This document shows positions 51,872 to 60,293 of a stretch of 64,000 nt of DNA, piece after piece (within the stretch, counting starts at the first letter, position 1; every line of letters starts with the position of its first letter). Source of the stretch: an uncultured Eubacteriales bacterium. GTDB taxonomy: Bacteria; Bacillota; Clostridia; Oscillospirales; UBA644. Position numbers and translations under genes: made by a program. The DNA is taken from assembly GCA_905207625.1 (NCBI GenBank), contig CAJLLT010000006.1, positions 24,069-88,068 of the forward strand, in the 5' to 3' direction. The notes under the pieces were generated by a model that was not told the DNA's origin, made no database searches, and was given only the letters and a program-made list of their open reading frames with translations.

Positions 51872-52005
51872 CTCACGGATACATTATAGCACATATTCCG
51901 GAAATTGTATATAGTTATAAAAAAGTGCGTATTTGTTTTTTCATTTACCATGTGATAAACTGTGATCGGGCAAAGAAAATTGCCGAAAAACAGGAGGTAT
52001 TTACC

Positions 52006-52359
52006 ATGAAAAATTACACCAAAATCAATATCGGAAATGAAGGACGGGTTGAGCTGCATGATAAACTTGCCCTGACCGGCGCAGAAATCAGCATCAACAG
52101 GCTTCCTGCCGGGGCAGGGATCCCTTTCGTTCATTCCCACAGAAACAATGAAGAAATCTACGGAATACTCTCCGGCAAAGGAAAGGCGGTAGTGGACGGG
52201 GAAGAGACAGAGCTCAACCCGGGTGATTGGCTGAGAATTTCCCCTGCGACAAAAAGGCAGTTTTTCGCCGCCGCGGACTCCGGAATAACCTATGTCTGTA
52301 TCCAGGTGAAGGAGAATTCACTGGAAAAATTCACGGCAGACGACGCCGTTGTCTATTGA
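52006..52359 (+). CDS. Cupin domain protein
   Basis: 117 residues of a single beta-barrel cupin: metal-ligand motif 1 FVHSHRNNEEIYGILSGKG (HxH...E) and motif 2 LNPGDWLRISPATKRQFFA. Binds a metal and often a small carboxylate; reaction unknown. Divergent from the HxlR gene, the usual target arrangement. AGGAGG precedes the ATG at 52006. Confidence 0.88.
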   Translation: MKNYTKINIGNEGRVELHDKLALTGAEISINRLPAGAGIPFVHSHRNNEEIYGILSGKGKAVVDGEETELNPGDWLRISPATKRQFFAAADSGITYVCIQVKENSLEKFTADDAVVY

Positions 52360-52443
52360 TTCTGCCGGTCCGTAAAAGACTCTTTTCCGTACCGGATCTG
52401 CAAAAAAATACTTTTCCGGGAATATCCCCCGGTAAATCAAATT

Positions 52444-52485
52444 AGGAATCCCGCGTATTTATGCGGGATTCCTGCTCTTTTTCAA
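52444..52485 (+). terminator. Terminator after the cupin gene
   Basis: AGGAATCCCGC / GCGGGATTCCT stem, 8 nt loop, then CTCTTTTT. The rest of 52360-52564 holds no gene. Confidence 0.8.
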
Positions 52486-52564
52486 AAACAAAGTAATTAA
52501 TTTTCAGAAGAGAACGTCTCTTTATCCCTTTACCGGTCTCATTTTATTTCCGGGAATAAAGTCA

Positions 52565-52939
52565 TCAATGTTTAATTCCGTAAAAAGCGTTTACTATCCT
52601 TTCGTATTTTTGCTCATCGTAACCCTCAATATAACGGACATGCTCTTTTTTTGATAAAAAATAAGCCGGGAGCGTTTTCATTTTCAGCTGAGAGGCTTTG
52701 AATAATCTGTGATTTCCGTCGATAAGCTTGTACTTTTTCTCGGCTAACTCAATAACTATCAACGGTTTTGAAACATCTGTTCTCATCGCATAATCGGCAT
52801 CTCCGTTAAAGGGGTTGGCTTCCGACAATTCCTCTACTTGGCATTGTATCGTCCGAAATGCAGATGCATCTTCAAGCATTCTGCCGATATTCCACAGGAG
52901 AGCACCCTCTTCGGTCCCTATCCGGTATTTCTGTTCCAT
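52565..52939 (-). CDS. Standalone ParB/Srx-like N-terminal domain protein
   Basis: 124 residues. The central part (VIELAEKKYKLIDGNHRLFKA) resembles the ParB/sulfiredoxin nuclease-like fold, in which a Gly-Asn/Glu-His/Arg-Arg motif binds nucleotide (GNHRL here in place of GERR). It lacks the helix-turn-helix and dimerisation parts of true ParB, so it is not a partition protein. Role unknown; such domains occur in mobile elements. Good AGAGG site. Confidence 0.6.
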   Translation of the reverse strand: MEQKYRIGTEEGALLWNIGRMLEDASAFRTIQCQVEELSEANPFNGDADYAMRTDVSKPLIVIELAEKKYKLIDGNHRLFKASQLKMKTLPAYFLSKKEHVRYIEGYDEQKYERIVNAFYGIKH

Positions 52940-53110
52940 GTTTAACCTCTCAGAATTGTTGCTCCTTGACTTTCTTTTATTATATCACACTCCCCGGGGG
53001 ATTTCAATCCCTTATCTTCCGATCTTTCACTTCCGGCTGTTAACTGTTTTAACTTCCGCAGGCTCTGCCGCAACAGCGGGACAAAGACGACTACTTACAC
53101 GAAAAACGAA

Positions 53111-53138
53111 AAAGCCTGTACAAATGTACAGGACTTTT
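53111..53138 (-). terminator. Terminator of the acetyltransferase gene
   Basis: CCTGTAC / GTACAGG stem, read on the minus strand with CTTTTTCGTTTTT. The remainder of 52940-53110 shows no gene. Confidence 0.7.
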
Positions 53139-53191
53139 GACTGTTAAGGCCTTTAAAATGATTTCTGTTACTATCCGAAAAACGGAATATG

Positions 53192-53827
53192 TCAATCTCT
53201 GATGTTTCTGATTTTTGTCAGATCGCCGCTGCACAATGCTTCCATATTGCGGAAAATTTTGTCAGGGTCCCAATCCCACCATTTGAGACTGACAAGATAA
53301 GAGGTAAGCTCGTCGTCAAAACGCTTCCGGATCACCCGGCATGGATTTCCGCCCGCAACGCAATAAGGCGGAACATCCTTCGCTACAACGGAATTCGCGG
53401 CAATTATTGCACCGTCTCCGATACGTACCCCCGGCATAACCGTGACATTTTGGCCGATCCACACATCGTTTCCTACCACCGTATCTCCCTTTAAGGGAAG
53501 ATCATTAAGAGCCGGTGCAAATTTTTCCCAGCCTCCGCCCATTATGTTGAACGGGTAGGTGGAGACACTGTTCATTCTGTGATTTGCACCGTTCATCATA
53601 AATTCAATCCCTTTGGCAATAGCACAAAAGCGCCCGATGATTAGTTTATCACCCAAAAACTCGTAATGATGAGTGACGTGTTCTTCAAATTTTTCCGCGC
53701 CGTTCACGTCATCATAATAGGAATAATCTCCCACTATAATATTAGGACGCGTGATGATATTTTTGATGTACACGATCTGTTTAATGTTTTCATTCGGATA
53801 AATTTTGTCCGGATCAGGGCCTGTCAT
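53192..53827 (-). CDS. Vat-type xenobiotic acetyltransferase (left-handed beta-helix)
   Basis: 211 residues. Hexapeptide-repeat acetyltransferase very like the Vat/virginiamycin (streptogramin A) group: IYPNENIKQIVYIKN, IIVGDYSYYDDVNGAEKFEEHV, catalytic His in NGANHRMN, DTVVGNDVWIGQNVTVMPGV, AGGNPCRVIRKRFDDE. These enzymes acetylate streptogramin A antibiotics. Related CatB-type enzymes accept other hydroxylated compounds, so the true substrate needs testing. Minus-strand accessory gene next to VanZ, with no mobile-element genes visible. Ribosome binding site GAGGAG at slightly long spacing. Confidence 0.85.
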   Translation of the reverse strand: MTGPDPDKIYPNENIKQIVYIKNIITRPNIIVGDYSYYDDVNGAEKFEEHVTHHYEFLGDKLIIGRFCAIAKGIEFMMNGANHRMNSVSTYPFNIMGGGWEKFAPALNDLPLKGDTVVGNDVWIGQNVTVMPGVRIGDGAIIAANSVVAKDVPPYCVAGGNPCRVIRKRFDDELTSYLVSLKWWDWDPDKIFRNMEALCSGDLTKIRNIRD

Positions 53828-53837
53828 GTTTTGAAGT

Positions 53838-53870
53838 CATCTCCTCGAATTCCGATTTGCCTGTATCTGA
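53838..53870 (-). repeat. Shared 5' leader sequence, copy 1 (before the Vat-type gene)
   Basis: A 26 bp stretch CTCCTC-AATTCCGATTT-CTGTAT (plus-strand orientation, 53841-53866) recurs upstream of vanZ at 54520-54545 with three mismatches. The two genes may have exchanged or duplicated their 5' ends, or share a regulator site. Confidence 0.5.
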
Positions 53871-53898
53871 TTATATCAGAAATACTTTTGTTTTTTGT

Positions 53899-54510
53899 TC
53901 ACACATTGCCGGACGGTCCGGCTTTCAAAATTCCAAAAGAAACAGCCGAACCTATTACAATTCCGATAAAATTGCCGATCAGATCATCGACATCAAAATT
54001 TCTTCCGAAAAATACCTGCAAGGTCTCACAAAAAACCGGTACTGCAACAGCAATCAATATCATTTTTTTATAGCTCTTTATTCCCGTGACCAACGGAATA
54101 AAAAACCCCAAAGGTATAAACATCAAAATATTGCCGATCAGCATGGTTTTGACCCAACTTCCTATCGAAAGCTCGCCGTTGAGCCATTTTATAACCGATG
54201 GTACAAAATTTGCATCGCCGATCTGAAACACATGCCCAAGTTCCTCCCACCATCCAAGGAAAATACCGTCATATACAAACAGACAGAAATTTGCCGGTAG
54301 TATGACAAGACTGATAAGTCCTGTTAAATAACAAACGAACATCAGCCGCAAAATTTCTGTCAGCCACTTGATTTGAGATTTTCTTTTCTTCAAAACGGAT
54401 ACCCGGATCGCCAGATAGACTATACCCGCAAGGCAAGCTATCGGAAGAGTCTGGAGAAAATACCCCAGGACTGAGCCGGAACCCATGAGCATTCTGAGTT
54501 TTCCAAACAT
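53899..54510 (-). CDS. VanZ family protein
   Basis: 203 residues with about five membrane helices and the VanZ-like family pattern: GNILMFIPLGFFIPLVTG, ETLQVFFGRNFDVDDLIGNFIGIVIG. VanZ gives low-level teicoplanin resistance in Enterococcus, but most homologues are of unknown role. GAGGAGG precedes the ATG. It lies just upstream (transcriptionally) of the Vat-type gene. Confidence 0.88.
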   Translation of the reverse strand: MFGKLRMLMGSGSVLGYFLQTLPIACLAGIVYLAIRVSVLKKRKSQIKWLTEILRLMFVCYLTGLISLVILPANFCLFVYDGIFLGWWEELGHVFQIGDANFVPSVIKWLNGELSIGSWVKTMLIGNILMFIPLGFFIPLVTGIKSYKKMILIAVAVPVFCETLQVFFGRNFDVDDLIGNFIGIVIGSAVSFGILKAGPSGNV

Positions 54511-54563
54511 GGATATAGCCTCCTCAAATTCCGATTTATCTGTATGGTTATTCTCTACCAGGA

Positions 54564-54682
54564 GTAAAAATGCTTGCTCGCAAGGGCATTTTTACGACGC
54601 CGTCAATAAAGCTGTTGCCCGACAGGGCAAGGGCGGCATAGCCGCCGGGGATTGCGAAGCAAGACCGTCTGCTTGTATTATA
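54564..54682. repeat. GC-rich cluster of palindromes (REP/MITE-like)
   Basis: A perfect 10 bp arm pair GTAAAAATGC / GCATTTTTAC, then TTGCCC / GGGCAA, GGCGG-CATA-CCGCC and a TTGC/GCAAG pair in close succession. It has no open frame. Similar composite palindromes occur as repeated intergenic elements in gut Firmicutes (from memory). The first hairpin could also act as a terminator. Confidence 0.45.
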
Positions 54683-54814
54683 TCATAATTTTGTTCAATT
54701 TGCAACCACCTGAAACACAGTGTTTTCGGGACTTTGTTCAGTTTTGTTCAATTTCAAAGCGACCTGTTATGAATGTGGTTAGTATCAGGATAGTAACATA
54801 CTTACCCATAAAAA

Positions 54815-54856
54815 CAAAAATCCCCCTATCTTTCCTGATAGGGGGACTCTTTTATG
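54815..54856 (-). terminator. Terminator of the amidase gene
   Basis: TCCCCCTATC / GATAGGGGGA stem followed on the minus strand by TTTTTGTTTTT. The rest of 54683-54814 is AT-rich without a gene. Confidence 0.85.
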
Positions 54857-55424
54857 CCTCTTGGAAAATTCTCGCACTCGTCTGTTCGACCTGAAGCAAC
54901 CTTATCAGGTTATCATAGTCTATGCCGACACCGCAGGTGCCTTTGTTTCGCGGATTCACCTGGTAATGTCCTATAATGTGTTCACGGTCAACGGGTACGC
55001 CTTTGCCGTAGATCTTTTTCAGATCCTTATTGACTTCGGTAATCAGCTCTACCGCCGCTTCCTCCTGGGACAGAGTCAGAGGAGCCCTCGTTGCCCCCAC
55101 AAACTCTATGGACAGAGTATAATAATTGGCGTTTGTTTCTCTGTCCCGGATATACTGCGACAGGCTGTTTCCGTAGTAGCTGTGCTTTTTGGGATTTGTG
55201 GATGTGCCATTGCACCACGCACCATCCCGGATGTCTACATACTGACGGATCTCACCGTCCATTCCGATGAGAAAATGGGCCGAAACCTGGTTCTGACTGT
55301 TTATAAACGTGTTGTGGGGAGATCTGATCCCGGCGGTGGACGTGTTGTGCAACACCCACATATCCGGAACCCACCCGTATCTCCCGGGAAAATGACTTTT
55401 TGTCTCGTATCTCCTGATATTCAT
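54852..55424 (-). CDS. N-acetylmuramoyl-L-alanine amidase (Amidase_2/PGRP type)
   Basis: 190 residues. Zinc amidase motifs: WVLHNTSTAG (His), the Tyr/Asn segment and SIEFVG, and EHIIGHYQVNPRNKGTCG (second His and Cys/Asp position). It cleaves the muramoyl-alanine bond of peptidoglycan. No signal peptide or cell-wall-binding domain is present, as in some phage endolysins and spore-linked amidases, so a prophage remnant is possible. AAGGAG is 11 nt before the ATG. Confidence 0.88.
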   Translation of the reverse strand: MNIRRYETKSHFPGRYGWVPDMWVLHNTSTAGIRSPHNTFINSQNQVSAHFLIGMDGEIRQYVDIRDGAWCNGTSTNPKKHSYYGNSLSQYIRDRETNANYYTLSIEFVGATRAPLTLSQEEAAVELITEVNKDLKKIYGKGVPVDREHIIGHYQVNPRNKGTCGVGIDYDNLIRLLQVEQTSARIFQEA

Positions 55425-55479
55425 TTCGATGACTGCTCCTTCGTTTTTTCAGTTTCAAGGAAATGCGCTTTGGGCCGGA

Positions 55480-55690
55480 ATATTTTACCGCAAGCCGCAT
55501 CCGAAAGCAACTCCCTTTATATTGCTCTCACTTGCTGTTGCGGTTTGCGATGAAATATTCAGCTTCTGCCGAATGTGAAATAATTTTCCGCAAGCTCGGA
55601 ACTGTAAAAGGCTGCGGCTTTGCCGCAATGTCAAATGAAATAAATTCCCCGCCTTAGAAATTCAACTTACCGAAGGCGAATTTCAAGGAA
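55480..55690. repeat. Degenerate array of TTTCA-flanked hairpins
   Basis: On the minus strand short hairpins (GCGGCAAAGCCGC, TTCGGCAGAAGCTGAA, GCCTTCGGTAAG) are separated by A/T-rich ATTTCA/GAAAT spacers. Arrays of this kind are common intergenic repeats in Clostridia and related gut bacteria (from memory). No open frame is supported between 55425 and 55724. Confidence 0.4.
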
Positions 55691-55725
55691 AAGAGAGCAT
55701 TGTTGTGTAAACAATGCTCTCTTTT
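55689..55725 (-). terminator. Terminator of the tRNA operon
   Basis: A 16 bp perfect stem AAAAGAGAGCATTGTT / AACAATGCTCTCTTTT directly after the tRNA-Cys CCA end. Confidence 0.85.
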
Positions 55726-55798
55726 GGAGGCGCCACCCGGAATCGGACCGGGGATAAAGGTTTTGCAGACCTCTGCCTTACCGCTTGGCTATGGCGCC
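55725..55798 (-). tRNA. tRNA-Cys (GCA)
   Basis: Full cloverleaf with acceptor GGCGCC-x and anticodon loop CTGCAAA giving GCA; encoded CCA end. Last gene of the tRNA operon. Confidence 0.97.
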
Positions 55799-55865
55799 AT
55801 ATTCTGTTTCAGTATATGCGGAAGAGTAAGAAATGATGCAATGCGCTCTTACGCATTGCATCACA

Positions 55866-55942
55866 TGGAGCGGAATACGAGGGTCGAACTCGCTACCTCG
55901 ACCTTGGCAAGGTCGCGCTCTAGCCAAATGAGCTAATTCCGC
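55866..55942 (-). tRNA. tRNA-Gly (GCC)
   Basis: Acceptor GCGGAAT / ATTCCGC, anticodon loop TTGCCAA with GCC, T-loop GTTCGAC; CCA encoded. Confidence 0.97.
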
Positions 55943-56000
55943 ATATGAGCTTTATCGCTTAAAAGCTTCATAAATATGTAAAACCCAAACGATAAAGCTT

Positions 56001-56076
<76 letters not shown>

Positions 56077-56080
56077 AAAA

Positions 56081-56157
56081 TGGCGACTTGGAAGGGATTC
56101 GAACCCTCGACCTCTGCCGTGACAGGGCAGCGTTCTAACCAACTGAACTACCAAGCC
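56081..56157 (-). tRNA. tRNA-Asp (GTC)
   Basis: Acceptor GGCTTGG / CCAAGTC, anticodon loop CTGTCAC with GTC; CCA encoded. The acceptor has a G-U pair at position 2-71. Confidence 0.96.
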
Positions 56158-56198
56158 GTATAAAGTGTTAGAAGAGTGAGGTAATTATTAAATTACGG

Positions 56199-56274
56199 TG
56201 GTGGGAACTACAGGGCTCGAACCTGTGACCCTCTGCTTGTAAGGCAGATGCTCTCCCAGCTGAGCTAAGCTCCC
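56199..56274 (-). tRNA. tRNA-Val (TAC)
   Basis: Acceptor GGGAGCT / AGTTCCC, anticodon loop CTTACAA with TAC; CCA encoded. First gene of the tRNA operon. Confidence 0.97.
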
Positions 56275-56311
56275 ATGTCACTTCGGAACGTTCTTTCGTT
56301 TCGGCTTATAT

Positions 56312-56340
56312 ATGATACCACAAAAAACCTGTTTTGTCAA
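56312..56340 (-). promoter_or_regulatory. Promoter of the tRNA operon
   Basis: On the minus strand TTGACA, 17 bp, TATCAT, 38 bp before tRNA-Val. Confidence 0.85.
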
Positions 56341-56462
56341 TACCTTTTTTTGATTTTCTTCAAAAACTTTTTACCCCTGTTTTTTGTTGATTTTCCGGGC
56401 TTTTTTGGAATTATGTCACAGCAGTTCCAAAAAATGTTACATTAGAAAAAAGCTGAAAAACC

Positions 56463-56490
56463 TTGCTTTTTCCCATAAATATTGTATAAT
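56463..56490 (+). promoter_or_regulatory. Promoter of the TrmH-family methyltransferase gene
   Basis: TTGCTT, 16 bp, TATAAT. It shows that the frame upstream of 56524 is untranslated. Confidence 0.6.
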
Positions 56491-56523
56491 GTAGAAAAAG
56501 AAATGAAACGGAGAAAAAGGCGG

Positions 56524-57255
56524 ATGGATATTATTCTGGAGGGTGCGATCTCTGTGAAGGCGGCTCTTGAGGGGAAAAACAGACAAATAAACAGGATCTT
56601 TGCGGAAAAGGCAAAGTCCGATGACAGGAACTTCAGATATATTTTCAGACTCGCGGAAGCTGCCGGAATACCCGTGGATATGCTTTCCAGGGATGAGCTC
56701 AACGCCATGACAGAAAGCAAAAAACACGGGGGGTTGCTGGCATCTGCCGGAGCAAGGAAATATGCGGAACCCGGCCAGCTTGTTAAAGTTAAAAATCCGT
56801 TTATCGTTCTCCTTGAGGGGGTCGAAGACCCGTACAACTTCGGAGATGCCATAAGATCCCTTTTTGCTGCCGGGGCAACGGGACTGATCGTACCGGAAAG
56901 AAACTGGCTCGATACTGCCGCCGTGGTTATCAGGGCTTCGGCGGGTGCCTCGGAACTTATTCCCACAGTTGTTGCCTCGGATATAGGAAAAACCGTTGAT
57001 TTTTACAGAGGTCAGGGCATCAGAGTCTACTGCGCGGAAAGGCGTGATGCGGAAAGCATGTATGATACAGACTTTTCCGTACCATGTATCGTAGCAGTGG
57101 GAGGGGAAATGAGAGGTCTTTCGAGGGCAGTTCTTGACCGTGCGGACGGAAACTTTTACATTCCTTACGGCTCAGGGTTCCGGAATGCCCTGAGTGCGGC
57201 TTCGGCATGTGCGGTATGCGGATTCGAGGTCATGAGACAGCGCCGGAATTTCTGA
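56524..57255 (+). CDS. TrmH/SpoU family RNA methyltransferase
   Basis: 243 residues: an N-terminal substrate-binding part (ILEGAISVKAALEGKNRQIN; SKKHGGLLA) and the SPOUT knot with motif 1 DPYNFGDAIRSLFAAGATG, motif 2 IVAVGGEMRGLSRAV and motif 3 IPYGSGFRNALSAASACAV. Family members 2'-O-methylate ribose in rRNA or tRNA using SAM; motif 3 has NALS where SLN is usual, so the exact group is unclear. ATG at 56524 has GGAG 10 nt upstream. Confidence 0.88.
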   Translation: MDIILEGAISVKAALEGKNRQINRIFAEKAKSDDRNFRYIFRLAEAAGIPVDMLSRDELNAMTESKKHGGLLASAGARKYAEPGQLVKVKNPFIVLLEGVEDPYNFGDAIRSLFAAGATGLIVPERNWLDTAAVVIRASAGASELIPTVVASDIGKTVDFYRGQGIRVYCAERRDAESMYDTDFSVPCIVAVGGEMRGLSRAVLDRADGNFYIPYGSGFRNALSAASACAVCGFEVMRQRRNF

Positions 57256-57272
57256 TTTTTTCCGGACATATA

Positions 57273-57301
57273 TTGACATTTGAATGAATGTATGTTAAAA
57301 T
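57273..57301 (+). promoter_or_regulatory. Promoter of the Gfo/Idh/MocA gene
   Basis: Exact TTGACA, 17 bp, TAAAAT. Confidence 0.8.
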
Positions 57302-57355
57302 TAACCGAATATAGCGAAAAACTGAAAATCAATTCAACATAAAGGAGATATTTCT

Positions 57356-58411
57356 ATGCGTAAACTCAGAATAGGCATCGTGGGCTGCGGAAGCATCGCT
57401 CACTGGGCGCACATGGATTCCTATCAGGAAATGGACAACGTGGAGATCGTTGCGGTCTGCGATATAATCAAAGAACGTGCGGAAGAGATGAAGAAGGAAT
57501 ACAATCTTACCTCCGCAAAGGTATATCAGGACTACAATGACCTTATAGCCGACCCCAATGTTGAGTCCGTTGATGTCTGCACCCCCAACTATCTGCATTC
57601 CAAGGTCGCGGTTGCGGCTCTCAATGCGGGCAAGCACGTATTCACCGAAAAACCCGACGCAATCAACGTCGAAGAAGTGAAAAAGATGGAAGCTGCCGCA
57701 AAGGCGAGCGGTAAGACCCTCATGGTAATGAGAAACAACCGCTTCAGCCACGCTTCCCGTTGGCTGAAAAAGTACATTGAAGACGGCAAAATGGGTGAAA
57801 TATACGCAGCTCGCTGCGGATGGATCCGTCAGAACGGTGAGCCCGCTTCCGATTGGTTTGCAGACAATTCCCAGTCCGGCGGCGGTGCGCTGATCGACCT
57901 TGGCGTCCACATGATAGACCTTGCGATCTGGCTCATGGGCAACCCCCATCCCGTTTCCGTCAGCGCAAACACCTACTCCAAGTTCGGACACAAGGAAAGC
58001 CGTTACAGAGAGTTCGGCGGCAAAGTCATTGACAAATTTGACGTTGACGATCTGACCATGGGCTTTATCAAGTTCGACAACGGCGCTTGCCTGCAACTCG
58101 AATTCAGCTGGGCTTCCAACGTCGAGCAGGAAAAGAGATTCGTTGAGCTTCGCGGAACCGAAGCCGGCGCATATTGGACCGGCGGACATCTCAAGCTCAT
58201 CCATGAAGATGCCAACGGCGATATGACCTCCGAAACTCCCGAACCCCATTATCCCGAACCCGGAGAGCACGCCGGAAACCTTCACAATTATGTTGACGTT
58301 GTTCTCAACGGTGCTGAACCCTGCTTCAAGATCGAACAGGGCGTGGATATGATAAAGATCCTTCGTGCCGTTTACGAGTCCGCTCAGACCGGCAAGGAAG
58401 TCCGCCTGTAA
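57356..58411 (+). CDS. Gfo/Idh/MocA family oxidoreductase
   Basis: 351 residues. Rossmann NAD(P) site GIVGCGSIAHWAH, the family catalytic motif EKP (HVFTEKPDAINV), and a C-terminal alpha/beta substrate domain with GGGALIDLGVHMIDL. It probably oxidises a sugar or cyclitol. Single-gene unit with AAAGGAG upstream and a terminator downstream. Confidence 0.93.
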   Translation: MRKLRIGIVGCGSIAHWAHMDSYQEMDNVEIVAVCDIIKERAEEMKKEYNLTSAKVYQDYNDLIADPNVESVDVCTPNYLHSKVAVAALNAGKHVFTEKPDAINVEEVKKMEAAAKASGKTLMVMRNNRFSHASRWLKKYIEDGKMGEIYAARCGWIRQNGEPASDWFADNSQSGGGALIDLGVHMIDLAIWLMGNPHPVSVSANTYSKFGHKESRYREFGGKVIDKFDVDDLTMGFIKFDNGACLQLEFSWASNVEQEKRFVELRGTEAGAYWTGGHLKLIHEDANGDMTSETPEPHYPEPGEHAGNLHNYVDVVLNGAEPCFKIEQGVDMIKILRAVYESAQTGKEVRL

Positions 58412-58441
58412 AACGGCTTTCCGGTTTTATTCTGCATTAAC

Positions 58442-58474
58442 AAAAGACCGTCTCTTCAGGGGCGGTCTTTTTTT
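58442..58474 (+). terminator. Terminator after the oxidoreductase gene
   Basis: AAAGACCG / CGGTCTTT stem followed by a T-run. Confidence 0.85.
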
Positions 58475-58602
58475 GTAAAACAGCTCTGAAAAACCCGGGA
58501 ATCCGTCCCTGTTGCCGAAAACAGTTACAAGCCGCAAAAACAGGAATTAAGGCAGACGGCTTGCCGAATTTCGGGAAAAATCAAACTATTTCAGGGAAAC
58601 TC

Positions 58603-58631
58603 TTGAAAATCCGGCAAAATTATGCTATACT
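58603..58631 (+). promoter_or_regulatory. Promoter of the GH42-like lipoprotein gene
   Basis: TTGAAA, 17 bp, TATACT. Confidence 0.7.
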
Positions 58632-58688
58632 TACCTTGTATAATATGTCACCCTGCCTGATTTCAGAAATTTTCAAAGGAGTTTGACG

Positions 58689-60293
58689 GTGAAAAAAGCT
58701 CTGATAATAATATTCTCCGCTGTTTTTTGTCTGACATTGCTTTCAGCTTGCACAAGCAGAGAGGACTTTGTCCCCAATAAGCCCGACGATTACACTCCGC
58801 TGCCCACAGAACCGTACTCCGGGCCGGCCAAAGCCCTTGAAAAGGAATCCAACTTCACGCTCTGGAGTTGGCAGGTGACCTCTGTGGCTCTTGCGGAAGA
58901 GTATGCCTCCGAAATTAAGAAATACGGGTTTGACGGAATAGAATTATGTGTACGCTGGAGTGATTTTGAACCTCAGCGGGGCAAATATGACTGGAGATAT
59001 CTTGACTCAGTCCTTGATGTGTTTGTCAGAAATGGTTTCAATCTGTCTTTGAGTATCCTTTTCTGGAGCGAAGACCTGAATTGGAAGGATCAGCTGGAAT
59101 ACCAATGCACTGCCGACGGGGAAGTATACCGTTACGATGACATCCGAGGTTCCTTCCTGTGTCTGAACAGCAGATCCAATATGGAGATAGTTTCCGAAAC
59201 CGTAAAGAATTTTGCAATACACTGCGCCGAGAACTACCCGGAAAATCTTACCCGATGGCACATCCGGACTAATTGTTTCGCCGACACGGAATACGCTTCA
59301 CTGGTTGACCTTGACTACTCAGATACGGCTATAAACGCATTTGCGGAATTCCTTTCCGAAAAATACAGCCTGGAGCAGTTCAACACTTTATACAAACAGA
59401 AGTACACTTCCTGGGAAGGGCTGAAAGAGACAAAAAAGTCTGATCTTACGGCACTTTTACCTTATGAATGGAAGCTGTTCAAGCAGGACACGGTCATAAA
59501 GTTTGCAAATATGTATGACCGTATTCTGAAAATCGCGGCGCCGGATATTCCCACCGTACTTCAACTCGGAGGTTTCTGGGACACTTCCGCGTCATATTAC
59601 AGGGGAACATTTGATCTTTATACCATTTCCAAAGAGTGCACCGTGGATATTATTCAGACCAGCGACGCTCCGTCCTGGCCTCACGATTTTTCCGCGAATC
59701 TGATGGTCTCCATGTCGGATAAGCTTGCCGCGATGGAAATCGACGGTGCCTGGAGAAGCGAATCGGAGTTTTCCGGTTACATTCAGCAGGCAAAGGATTG
59801 CGGCGCTACCGGTATAAGTTATCTTGGTACCGTAAACTGGAATCTGGACGATCTGAAAACCTACGGAGAAAAGTATGTGGCACTCTTTTCCCCGGAGTAT
59901 AAATCCGCGGCGGCAAGACCCGAAGGGGATGAGACCGACGTTATTCTCGTCAACACCATTGATTTTCTCCTCAGACAACCGCCCCAGGATCTCTATGATC
60001 TTTATTACTATGCCTATAAGAATATGACAGGGAAAAGCGGGAAAAAGGTCCGTTTCATCACTGACACTCAGCTGATTGATAATCCCGACCTGATCAACGG
60101 GATCAGAAAAGTTCACCTCGGGCAGCTTGACACCGTTGTATACATGAGAGATGAGCTTGGGCAGATTCTCGCAAACGCAAAAATAACCCTGGTGGACGAC
60201 AAGAATCTGCAGCCAAATTTCGTTAATCAGTACGGGGAACCCTTGGCGGAAAGCGTACAGACAAAACTCCGGAAAATGCTCAAAGACAGTTAA
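58689..60293 (+). CDS. Lipoprotein with a beta-galactosidase (GH42-like) TIM barrel
   Basis: 534 residues. A lipobox (LLSAC, Cys about residue 21) makes it an exported lipoprotein. The catalytic-barrel half shows GFDGIELCVRWSDFEP, GKYDWRYLDSVLD and NLSLSILFWSED, the GH-A clan pattern of GH42-like enzymes. Where the acid/base NE normally falls the sequence reads HIRTNCFADTEY, with Cys after Asn, and a clear nucleophile Glu is not assigned, so it may bind rather than cleave sugar. The GTG start has AAAGGAG 7 nt upstream; a TTG two codons earlier is possible. Confidence 0.75.
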   Translation: MKKALIIIFSAVFCLTLLSACTSREDFVPNKPDDYTPLPTEPYSGPAKALEKESNFTLWSWQVTSVALAEEYASEIKKYGFDGIELCVRWSDFEPQRGKYDWRYLDSVLDVFVRNGFNLSLSILFWSEDLNWKDQLEYQCTADGEVYRYDDIRGSFLCLNSRSNMEIVSETVKNFAIHCAENYPENLTRWHIRTNCFADTEYASLVDLDYSDTAINAFAEFLSEKYSLEQFNTLYKQKYTSWEGLKETKKSDLTALLPYEWKLFKQDTVIKFANMYDRILKIAAPDIPTVLQLGGFWDTSASYYRGTFDLYTISKECTVDIIQTSDAPSWPHDFSANLMVSMSDKLAAMEIDGAWRSESEFSGYIQQAKDCGATGISYLGTVNWNLDDLKTYGEKYVALFSPEYKSAAARPEGDETDVILVNTIDFLLRQPPQDLYDLYYYAYKNMTGKSGKKVRFITDTQLIDNPDLINGIRKVHLGQLDTVVYMRDELGQILANAKITLVDDKNLQPNFVNQYGEPLAESVQTKLRKMLKDS

